Made by a program: the position numbers and the translations under genes. From an uncultured Alphaproteobacteria bacterium (GTDB lineage: Bacteria; Pseudomonadota; Alphaproteobacteria; CAAHEQ01; UBA3637), in contig CALGXF010000034.1 in NCBI GenBank assembly GCA_937935995.1, forward strand, positions 1 through 50,916: DNA of 50,916 nucleotides, in the 5' to 3' direction. Under the pieces are notes generated by a model that was not told the DNA's origin, did no database searches, and was given only the letters and a program-made list of their open reading frames with translations. This document shows, piece after piece, positions 25,359 to 32,077 of the stretch. Numbering within the stretch: position 1 is the stretch's first letter; each line of letters starts with the position of its first letter.

Positions 25359-28070
25359 CTATACTACCAATGCCAAACTTAAATCTTTCAATAGCTCGTC
25401 TGCCTGATTGCCGAACAGGCTGATAACCTTTAAAATACCACCGTTTTCATCAAAGGCCGTTTGAATGTCTTGACGTGTAATGGATGCGTTGGCCACGATG
25501 TAATCTTTTATCCGATTTAACCATGCCCGTTGCTCTGATGTAAAATGAATTCCCTTCTTTAGCTGCCGTCCCAACCATAATTCATATCGGGCATTAGCAA
25601 CTGTTCCAAAATCTTCAAGCCGGTCATCTTGACCAATCGCAAAACGCACCAACTGCACCAAATTCGTCAGCAACTTATCCGGCTTAGAGACATGTTGCAC
25701 TTTGCTTTTTTCCAACAACTCATAAGCTCGCCACAATTCTGCCGTCGTTAAAGGTGGCCGAGATTCAATCATCTTATCCTGCAACTCCTTTAATCCTATA
25801 TACTGCAATGGTGTTTTTTGATACGAGGCGTTATAAATAATCCCCAAGGCATCAATTTCATCTTTATTATTTTCAATATATTCTTTGAAACTTGCGGTTA
25901 TCTCCCGTGCTTTTTTCAGGTTTTTGTCCACACTGATAACCTCATCCGTTGTGATTTCATCAATGTAAATTTGCGAACGTCCCGCCATATCTAATAATAT
26001 TTGTCGGAAAATAGGACTGTTAAACGGTTTCAAAACATCTTCTTTTGCTTGTTCAATTTCTTTTGGTGTCTTATTCGCCACAAAATCACTATCAATTGTC
26101 TGCAAAATCTCGGCAGATATCCTGGTCAGTTGTTTGCCAGATGTCAATTTTTTGATTTTCTCCTTGTCGGCAGGTTCTAAATTGCGATCTATGTTCACTA
26201 AACGACCCGCGATAGTGGACAGGGTTGCATCATCCGATTTACCCAGAGCAATTTGCTCCAACAATTTTTTCAAGGAGACAGAACGTTTTCTTTCCAAAGG
26301 TTGAGAGGTCGTTTTATGACTTTCTGTAACGCCTACCGCATCAATTAAGTAAAAGAAAGCTTTTCCTTTGGCATTTGGAGTTACCTGCTGCAAATCCGTC
26401 AGGTTTATGGAACGAACACCGCGGCCCTTCATTTGCTCATAATACAGAGAAGATCGAACATCCCGCATAAAGATAATGACTTCCAACGGCTTAATATCTG
26501 TACCGGTTGCAATCATATCAACAGTCACCGCTATGCGTGGCATAGGCGATACACGGAATTCTTTAATCAATTCCTCTGGCTTTTCACCAGTGACATTATA
26601 GGTAATTTTTTTACAAAACTCATTTCCTTGACCAAAAACTTCACGGGCAATTCGTACAATTTCTTCTGCATGATTATCATCTTTAGCAAAAATAAGGGTC
26701 TTTGGCACCCAAGTCGGCTCTCGATCTGGAAATAAATCTGTCCACAAAGATTGCTTATAACATTCCAAAATTGTCCGAATTTGATTGGGAACTAGGACAG
26801 AACGATCTAAGTCTGTTTTCTGATATTCTTTATCCTCATCCAAATGTTCATAAAATACCCGACGTGTTTTCTTTTCTCGAACAGGAACCGGGAAACTTTT
26901 ATCCAATTTGCCACCATTTTCGGAGACTTGTGTCTTAATCCGTAAAATTTGATAGTCTACGTTTACACCATCTGCTACAGACCGGTCATAGGGATATTCC
27001 GACACGATGTTTTTATTGAAGTATCCAAAGGTTTGCTTGGAAGGAGTAGCTGTGAGTCCGATAATAAAGGCATCAAAATATTCCAAAACCTGTCGCCAAT
27101 CACCATAAATACTGCGGTGACACTCATCGGTGATAATAAAATCAAAATATTCTGGCGGTAATTTGGCATTATAGGTTACTTCCTTTGGACGACCGGCCGA
27201 ACCTAATTCATAAGCGGAAACTTCTTCGTTTTGCCCATCATACTCTGCTTCCCCACGAAGCATAGAATATAAACGCTGAATAGTCGTAATAACAACCTTA
27301 GCATCTTTATCAACTGCATTTGTTTGTAAATGCTGTGCAATATACATTTCCGTAAAGGGACGTTTTTCTTCCCGAGGGCGGAAATTTTCAAATTCTTTTT
27401 TAGTTTGGCGACCTAAATTATTTCTGTCCACCAAAAACAAAATACGCCTTGCTTTGCCATATTTCAGCAAGCGATAAACAAAGTTACAGGCTGTATAAGT
27501 TTTTCCAGCACCCGTAGCCATTTGAATCAGAGAACGTGGATTTCCATCAGAAAAAGATTTTTCCAAACCACAAATAGCTTCTACTTGGCATTCACGCAAT
27601 CCTTCTGTATTTAAAACAGGAAATTGCCTCAAACGATTGTGAAGAGTATCATTATCTTCCAAATAAGCCAATAATGTTTCAGGCCTATGAAAAGCAAAAA
27701 CCTTCCGTGACCGAGAGTTTGTATCCCGCCCATCCCGAAAATATGTCTCTACACCGGTTGTTTCATAAATAAATGGAAGTGGTATTTGCCAATTTTTGAC
27801 ATATTCTGGTAAATGGCATGAATATCCTTTGGATTGATTTTCGACTCCACTTAAAGATTCACCTTCTTTTTTGGCTTCAATCACACCACAAGCTTTCCCA
27901 GCCACAAACAAAAGATAGTCAGCTTCTGTATTGTCATCCATCAAAAATTCGCGAACAGCAACACCTAAACTAGCAGTACGGTCAAAATTATCACGATTTT
28001 GTATAACCCATCCTGCTTCTTGCAGCTGAATATCTATTTTCTCTCGTGCTAATTCTTCTGGTGTGGTCAT
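25359..28070 (-). CDS. hsdR: Type I restriction enzyme endonuclease subunit HsdR
   Basis: 903 residues. The N-terminal PD-(D/E)xK nuclease shows D51 and the E65-A-K67 motif (GVIEAKK). The SF2 translocase has Walker A ATGAGKT at about 185-191, DECH at about 315-318, GLTATP, and the later helicase motifs (DMIATGTDIKP, EQMKGRGVRS). The C-terminal part is helical and probably contacts HsdM. All catalytic elements are present, so restriction should be functional. AGAGGA lies just before the ATG. It is the first gene of the operon. Confidence 0.96.
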   Translation of the reverse strand: MTTPEELAREKIDIQLQEAGWVIQNRDNFDRTASLGVAVREFLMDDNTEADYLLFVAGKACGVIEAKKEGESLSGVENQSKGYSCHLPEYVKNWQIPLPFIYETTGVETYFRDGRDTNSRSRKVFAFHRPETLLAYLEDNDTLHNRLRQFPVLNTEGLRECQVEAICGLEKSFSDGNPRSLIQMATGAGKTYTACNFVYRLLKYGKARRILFLVDRNNLGRQTKKEFENFRPREEKRPFTEMYIAQHLQTNAVDKDAKVVITTIQRLYSMLRGEAEYDGQNEEVSAYELGSAGRPKEVTYNAKLPPEYFDFIITDECHRSIYGDWRQVLEYFDAFIIGLTATPSKQTFGYFNKNIVSEYPYDRSVADGVNVDYQILRIKTQVSENGGKLDKSFPVPVREKKTRRVFYEHLDEDKEYQKTDLDRSVLVPNQIRTILECYKQSLWTDLFPDREPTWVPKTLIFAKDDNHAEEIVRIAREVFGQGNEFCKKITYNVTGEKPEELIKEFRVSPMPRIAVTVDMIATGTDIKPLEVIIFMRDVRSSLYYEQMKGRGVRSINLTDLQQVTPNAKGKAFFYLIDAVGVTESHKTTSQPLERKRSVSLKKLLEQIALGKSDDATLSTIAGRLVNIDRNLEPADKEKIKKLTSGKQLTRISAEILQTIDSDFVANKTPKEIEQAKEDVLKPFNSPIFRQILLDMAGRSQIYIDEITTDEVISVDKNLKKAREITASFKEYIENNKDEIDALGIIYNASYQKTPLQYIGLKELQDKMIESRPPLTTAELWRAYELLEKSKVQHVSKPDKLLTNLVQLVRFAIGQDDRLEDFGTVANARYELWLGRQLKKGIHFTSEQRAWLNRIKDYIVANASITRQDIQTAFDENGGILKVISLFGNQADELLKDLSLALVV

Positions 28071-28440
28071 TTTATCCTCTGTCTATGCTTATTATGACTG
28101 AATTCTCCTTAAAAATCAAGGAGATCTTTAACCTTTTATATCCTTTTTGCTATGAGGCACTATTGTACATACTAACTCTGTACAGATTCACTGTTTGGTC
28201 TTACTCATTAGCATTAACAAAGATAGCTTTAACTTTTTATAAAATGAAAAAAGGGGTCATTTTTCTAATTCTGGAAAGTGTACAGGATTTGAACTTTTAT
28301 AATTCATTGATAAATAAAGAGTTTCAATTTTTCTGGTTCGATCTGAAGATATTTTTGAGTGCTTTTTACAATTTTGGTTTAAGGATATATAAGTATTTAT
28401 AAAATAAAGAAAAACAGTCATTTTGCAAGAACGGTTCACA
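28071..28440. other. AT-rich region upstream of hsdR
   Basis: About 370 bases without a supported gene; it should hold the hsdR promoter on the minus strand, though I see no near-consensus pair. Short open frames here have neither ribosome sites nor codon structure. An 11-base match to the tRNA-Ser anticodon arm (28271-28281) is in inverted orientation and may be chance. Confidence 0.4.
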
Positions 28441-28759
28441 TGGCGGATGGGAGAGGATTGTTCGCTGTCGCTCATCCCTTCGGGATCGTCCTATTGGACG
28501 TCGTGTCCTGACGGCCACCGAACCTCCGCCGGCTGTTGCCGGAAACGTCGGTTCTTCTCCTCTCCCATAAAAAAACACCCGGCCGGGTGCTTGATTTTTA
28601 TGGCGGATGGGAGAGATTGTTCGCTGTCGCTCATCCCTTTGGGATCGTCCTGTCGGACGTCGTGTCCTGACGGCCACCGAACCTCCGCCGGCTGTTGCCG
28701 GAAACGTCGCTTCTTCTCCTCTCCCATAAAAAAAAACCCAGCCGGGTGCTTGATTTTTA
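28441..28759 (-). repeat. Two tandem ~160-bp structured repeats carrying tRNA-Ser 3' end and terminator
   Basis: Unit 1 is 28441-28600 and unit 2 is 28601-28759; the intact tRNA-Ser gene follows in register. Each unit begins (plus strand) with TGGCGGATGGGAGAG, the complement of the tRNA 3' end including CCA, and ends with the terminator that follows the tRNA. The middle is not tRNA. It can fold: a closing stem (28448-28457 with 28558-28567, ten perfect pairs in unit 1) around hairpins ATCCC-TTC-GGGAT, CGTCC-TATT-GGACG and CCGGC-TGTT-GCCGG. Three of the differences between units fall in hairpin loops (TTC/TTT, TATT/TGTC), leaving those stems intact. This may be a small RNA or a footprint of repeated integration events. 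Confidence 0.85.
28727..28748 (-). terminator. Terminator of tRNA-Ser
   Basis: On the minus strand ACCCGGCTGGGT followed by at least eight T, 13 bases past the CCA end. The same element, as a perfect CACCCGGCCGGGTG palindrome, ends repeat unit 1 at 28577-28590. Confidence 0.75.
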
Positions 28760-28850
28760 TGGCGGATGGGAGAGGATTCGAACCTCCGTTAGGCTTTAGA
28801 CCTAAACACACTTTCCAGGCGTGCGCCTTCAACCACTCGGCCACCCATCC
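28760..28850 (-). tRNA. tRNA-Ser (anticodon GGA)
   Basis: 91 bases including an encoded CCA (28760-28762). The acceptor GGATGGG pairs with CCCATCC. The D-arm has GGCCGAGTGGTTGAAGGC. The anticodon loop CTGGAAA gives GGA (reads UCC/UCU). The long variable arm (TTTAGG..CCTAA) is typical of serine tRNA. The T-arm is GGAGGTTCGAATCCTCT. Confidence 0.97.
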
Positions 28851-28862
28851 AAAAGTGACTTA

Positions 28863-28891
28863 CTTATACATAAAATTTCCGCAGTTGGCAA
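28863..28891 (-). promoter_or_regulatory. Promoter of tRNA-Ser
   Basis: On the minus strand TTGCCA (28886-28891), 17-base spacer, TATAAG (28863-28868), 12 bases upstream of the tRNA 5' end. Confidence 0.75.
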
Positions 28892-28973
28892 GCAAAAAAT
28901 AAAAAAGCTTTACTTTTTTATGATTTTCTTTAAAAATAAAGGCAACTTTGTCTTATTAAAACAGGAGAGCAAA

Positions 28974-29720
28974 ATGAATGCGTTGACAGATTTGGAAAAA
29001 TTAGCTGCTTTAAAGAAAAAAGGTGTCATTACGGATGCCGAATTTGAAGAACAGAAAAAAGCGCTTTTGTCTGCCCAGATACAGGCCAAGCAAGTTCAAA
29101 TACAAAAATCAGGTGCTGTTTACCTTGTTTTGGCTTTTCTTTTAGGTGTTTTCGGCGTTCATAACTTTTATGTCGGCCGGTGGGTTCGCGGTTTGATTCA
29201 ATTGATATTGACCCTTTTATCACCGTTTTCTCTTTTAATTTCATTATTCGGTGTATGCATTTGGGTTATCGTCGAAATGATTGTAACAAAAACGGATGTT
29301 CGTGGCATGCCTTTGACGCCGGCTCCCGTGTTAAGAGGTGTTTTAACGGCAATTTTGTTGATTTTACTGTTATTGCCTGTGTTGACCGTCTTTATCATCG
29401 GTGGGATTGCGGGATATACGCAAGCTATGAAAAAATATCAGGCAAATGCGTCTTTGGATTACATGATGATGTGTGCGGTTACCGCTCAAGCATCATTTTC
29501 GGACGGAAGCGTTAATACGGTGCCTTGTTCCGAGCTGATTGATGAAGAGGTTCCCGATGCGTTGGCTCAAGATTTTTATTTTATTGATCAAGGCACGGAG
29601 CTTGTGACTGTCATGACGTTTAAAGACGAACAATCCGCGGCTCTTGTCCGGGAACAATCATCGGATGCGCTGATTTTAACGGGAACAGACTCACGTGTTT
29701 ATGTAAGAATTCCGTATTAG
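28974..29720 (+). CDS. SHOCT and TM2 domain membrane protein, long form
   Basis: 248 residues from ATG 28974, with AGGAGA 5 bases upstream; the frame extends back into the tRNA but that part is not coding. Residues 4-30 are a SHOCT-like segment (LEKLAALKKKGVITDAEFEE). Residues about 45-115 are a TM2 domain of two helices with the conserved FGVHNFYVGRWVRGLIQL turn. A further helix (about 122-145) and a C-terminal soluble tail of about 100 residues follow. Function unknown. The first 30 residues are nearly the same as in the next gene, so the two are recent paralogues. Confidence 0.85.
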   Translation: MNALTDLEKLAALKKKGVITDAEFEEQKKALLSAQIQAKQVQIQKSGAVYLVLAFLLGVFGVHNFYVGRWVRGLIQLILTLLSPFSLLISLFGVCIWVIVEMIVTKTDVRGMPLTPAPVLRGVLTAILLILLLLPVLTVFIIGGIAGYTQAMKKYQANASLDYMMMCAVTAQASFSDGSVNTVPCSELIDEEVPDALAQDFYFIDQGTELVTVMTFKDEQSAALVREQSSDALILTGTDSRVYVRIPY

Positions 29721-29734
29721 CCGAATAAAAAGCA

Positions 29735-29763
29735 TTGAAATTGACGGAAATTTTATGTATGGT
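29735..29763 (+). promoter_or_regulatory. Promoter for second TM2 gene
   Basis: TTGAAA (29735-29740), 17-base spacer, TATGGT (29758-29763), then a 55-base leader to the ATG with AAAGGAGAA. Confidence 0.5.
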
Positions 29764-29818
29764 GTCAGCAGAGACATCAATGGGTATGTCGTACCGTTTT
29801 AGGCAAAGGAGAATTTGA

Positions 29819-30160
29819 ATGGATAATATTACAGATTTGGAAAAATTGGCTGATTTGAAGAAAAAAGGCGTTATTACGGACGCCGAATTTGAAGAACAGA
29901 AAAAGGCTCTTCTTCAAAATAATCTTGTGAATGCATCGGATACACCCAAAAGCCGTATCATTTACATTTTGTTGGCTTTGTTTTTAGGGGGCTTGGGTAT
30001 TCATAACTTTTACGCCGGTTATATCGGGCGCGGGGTAGCTCAATTGCTGATAACGTTGTTGTTATTTTGGCTCATTATTCCGCTGTTGGTTGTTTTTGTT
30101 TGGGTTATCGTCGAAATGATTGTTATCGACAAAGATGCCAAAGGCGTTAAATTCAATTAA
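29819..30160 (+). CDS. SHOCT and TM2 domain membrane protein, short form
   Basis: 113 residues. A SHOCT-like N-terminus (LEKLADLKKKGVITDAEFEE), almost identical to the upstream gene, is followed by a TM2 domain (LGIHNFYAGYIGRGVAQLL) with two helices and a short basic end. AAAGGAGAA precedes the ATG. TM2 proteins are small integral membrane proteins without a general function; SHOCT segments are thought to mediate oligomer or membrane contacts. A strong terminator follows. Confidence 0.88.
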   Translation: MDNITDLEKLADLKKKGVITDAEFEEQKKALLQNNLVNASDTPKSRIIYILLALFLGGLGIHNFYAGYIGRGVAQLLITLLLFWLIIPLLVVFVWVIVEMIVIDKDAKGVKFN

Positions 30161-30163
30161 ATG

Positions 30164-30197
30164 AAAACGGGCTGTTCACAACTTGACAGCCCGTTTT
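30164..30197 (+). terminator. Terminator after second TM2 gene
   Basis: Twelve-base stem AAAACGGGCTGT (30164-30175) with ACAGCCCGTTTT (30186-30197). Being A/T-flanked on both sides it could work in either direction. Confidence 0.88.
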
Positions 30198-30241
30198 AAA
30201 ATCCCTATTTCCATTAAAGAGAAATGAGAAAAGGGGGATTT

Positions 30242-30673
30242 ATGAAAAAAAATAATCGTACACAAAAACCGGCAGTTGTCGAAGACGAAGACGTTGTGGT
30301 GTCGGCGTCGCCGGCTGTCGGAAAACAGAAAAGTGCTGCCGTTTATTTATTGTTAGCATTTTTCTTTGGTTTTTTAGGTATTCATAACTTTTATGCGGGC
30401 TATATTTGGCGCGGATTAATTCAATTGTTGATGACGTTGTTTGCTGCGGTCTTTTTGTTTATTCCGTTGCTCATCGTCGGCATTTGGGTCTTTTTGGAAA
30501 TTTGCTTTGTCGGAACGGATGCACAAGGCATTCCTTTTGTGCCAAGCCCGATTTTGCGCATTATTGCAATTGTCGCCTATTTATTTTCACTGTTTTCATT
30601 TTCTTACTTTTATGCCCCGACCAATATCTGGGTGATTGAAACAGTGCCCGTTCAATCCGGAACGGCTTCTTGA
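30242..30673 (+). CDS. TM2 domain membrane protein
   Basis: 143 residues from ATG 30242, preceded by AGGGGG at good spacing; an in-frame ATG at 30224 lacks a site. An acidic N-terminal tail (residues 14-21) is followed by a TM2 domain (LGIHNFYAGYIWRGLIQLLM) and a third helix near the C-terminus (RIIAIVAYLFSLFSFSYF). No SHOCT segment. Third member of a local TM2 family, separated from the other two by a terminator. Confidence 0.85.
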   Translation: MKKNNRTQKPAVVEDEDVVVSASPAVGKQKSAAVYLLLAFFFGFLGIHNFYAGYIWRGLIQLLMTLFAAVFLFIPLLIVGIWVFLEICFVGTDAQGIPFVPSPILRIIAIVAYLFSLFSFSYFYAPTNIWVIETVPVQSGTAS

Positions 30674-30680
30674 TAAAAAG

Positions 30681-30712
30681 ATCCCCCCGCCGCCGGCGAG
30701 GGGATTTTTTTT
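30681..30712. terminator. Bidirectional terminator between convergent genes
   Basis: Stem of CCCC/GGGG and CGCC/GGCG around 30681-30704 with T runs on both strands (eight T on plus, five on minus). It serves the TM2 gene and lies just beyond the convergent LRR-like gene. Confidence 0.8.
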
Positions 30713-31454
30713 AAGCAATCTGATGCGCTGTTTTTTCAAAATATTGTTTTTGTAATGCTTTCTTTGTTTGTTGATGATGCGCAACAACTGTCGGATCCGA
30801 ATAAATGAATTCTTGCAAATAAATAAATTCTTTTGATGCAAAAAGACCACCCTCGATATAAAGGTTTAATCCGCCGGGTTCTTGATTCTTGAGCATAATA
30901 TTAATCCGATCGGGTATGCTGTACAAAGCCCGTTCACCGCGCATGTTGATTAAAATATCCAGCGGGTTATCAGGCGTTCTGTTTGCAAAAGAAGACCATA
31001 AAATAGGTTCTTGCATCCGGCGGAGATCCAATTCACAAACCGAATCAGACAAAGTGCGAAAATCACGAACGGCCGTTTGAGCCAGTTTCAGTCCTTTGAC
31101 ATGCGCCGGCGTTTTACAGATTTCAACCAAATTAACACAGCCCTCTAAATTAATGGCTTTAACCGATGGCGGAATCCAAACATCTTTTAAGCTGACAATG
31201 TCTTCTCGGCCGGCTAAATTAAGTGTTTCCAAGTTCCGCCGAACTTCAATCAACTGTTGCAACTGTTGCGTCGGAACCTTGTCCGAAAGAGATACCGGAA
31301 GCAATTGCCGGACTAAACGCAGCCTTTGTGCCGTTGCTTCTTTTTCATCGCCGGAAATGGCAATTAATCCTTTTTCTTCATCTGTGATAACTTCGTCGAT
31401 TTTTTGACGAACGAAACCCAGTGCGTTTTTTTTAAAATTTGTGTTGTTTATCAT
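30711..31454 (-). CDS. LRR-like protein of unknown function
   Basis: 247 residues from ATG 31454, with AGGGA 7 bases upstream; an ATG 21 bases earlier has no site. Leucine-rich-like units lie at about 85-160 (LETLNLAGREDIVSLKDVW, VKAINLEGCVNLVEICKTPA, VKGLKLAQTAVRDF, VCELDLRRMQE). The C-terminal part is helical. It resembles the repeat part of the protein at 17711-19774 and is probably its paralogue with a different N-terminus. No signal peptide or membrane helix. Confidence 0.7.
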   Translation of the reverse strand: MINNTNFKKNALGFVRQKIDEVITDEEKGLIAISGDEKEATAQRLRLVRQLLPVSLSDKVPTQQLQQLIEVRRNLETLNLAGREDIVSLKDVWIPPSVKAINLEGCVNLVEICKTPAHVKGLKLAQTAVRDFRTLSDSVCELDLRRMQEPILWSSFANRTPDNPLDILINMRGERALYSIPDRINIMLKNQEPGGLNLYIEGGLFASKEFIYLQEFIYSDPTVVAHHQQTKKALQKQYFEKTAHQIA

Positions 31455-31564
31455 TTTTAATTCCCTAAATGACATTTTAAAAGCCCATTGGTACCAATAT
31501 AAGTCATTTAGTGTGTTTTGTCAATATTTATCGAAATTATTTTAAAATGAAGCAGATTGTATGC

Positions 31565-31592
31565 AAAAAAGCCCCGAAATGTCGGGGCTTTT
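31565..31592 (-). terminator. Terminator of comEC-lipoprotein unit
   Basis: Stem GCCCCGA (31571-31577) and TCGGGGC (31582-31588), loop four bases, with a run of T on the minus strand. Confidence 0.88.
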
Positions 31593-31609
31593 GGAAACAA
31601 AGCAATCGG

Positions 31610-32065
31610 TTAAAATTGTTGTGTGCTCTTGCCGAGCGAAATATCGAATAAAACATCTGTTCCGCCGCCGGTTGTTGAGCTTAATTGAATGGTGGCGATG
31701 CGGTTGTCGCGGGCAAAAGTTAAGACACTGTTTTGCGAACGAATCATAGTGATTTCTTTCCACCCGAATTTAGGCATTTCCAGCATGTAAAAGTCAAAAA
31801 CGCTTGTTTGGTTATACGGGGCGGAAAAGACCAACCGGCCAATCAGCGGTTCATTTCCGAACAAAAGCGTTCTTTTTAAGTCCATTGTTGCTTTTTCCGG
31901 AATGGGAATTTCTTTGAATTGGGCAAAACTGGGCGGAGGTTGCAACCCGCCGGCAGCCGTTGTGGTTTCGGTTCTGTAGGAGGGTTCGATTTGTGTCGAA
32001 TTAAAACACGCTGTTAAAGCAACTGCACACATGAACCCTAAACATAAAGAAATGTATTTTGTCAT
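31610..32065 (-). CDS. Conserved lipoprotein of unknown function
   Basis: 151 residues. The signal peptide ends AVALTAC with lipidated Cys at residue 20. A proline-rich linker (GLQPPPSF) leads to a compact domain with IPIPEKATMDLKRTLLFGNE and FYMLEMPKFGWKEITMIRSQ, which looks like a small alpha/beta domain of outer-membrane-associated lipoproteins. AAAGGAG precedes the ATG. It lies 12 bases after comEC on the same strand and shares its terminator. Confidence 0.82.
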   Translation of the reverse strand: MTKYISLCLGFMCAVALTACFNSTQIEPSYRTETTTAAGGLQPPPSFAQFKEIPIPEKATMDLKRTLLFGNEPLIGRLVFSAPYNQTSVFDFYMLEMPKFGWKEITMIRSQNSVLTFARDNRIATIQLSSTTGGGTDVLFDISLGKSTQQF

Positions 32066-32077
32066 TGATGGCTCCTT

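Larger units (their letters stand above)
20600..28070 (-). other. Putative acquired defence island: type I R-M operon with passengers
   Basis: Six same-strand genes in transcription order hsdR, orf99, orf314, hsdS, hsdM, orf252, with overlaps or very small gaps from orf99 onward. The genes between and after the hsd genes are clearly poorer in G+C than the host genes (hand count of a 60-base sample in orf99: 18 G+C; a sample in ruvB: 33). The block ends near a tRNA-Ser gene with tRNA-derived repeats, a common integration setting. No integrase or transposase is visible. Confidence 0.65.

Noticed and set aside
20600..28070. Prophage or transposon carrying the R-M genes
   Set aside because: No integrase, transposase, terminal repeats or phage genes are visible in the window.
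28271..28281. 11-base match to the tRNA-Ser anticodon arm as a possible att core for the island
   Set aside because: It is in inverted orientation relative to the tRNA and has no partner at the left edge; could be chance.
28366..28902. Open frames on both strands across the tRNA-Ser and the two repeats
   Set aside because: They read straight through the tRNA and its copies (for example MADGRGFEPPLG), a well-known artefact; repeats explain the repeated peptide.
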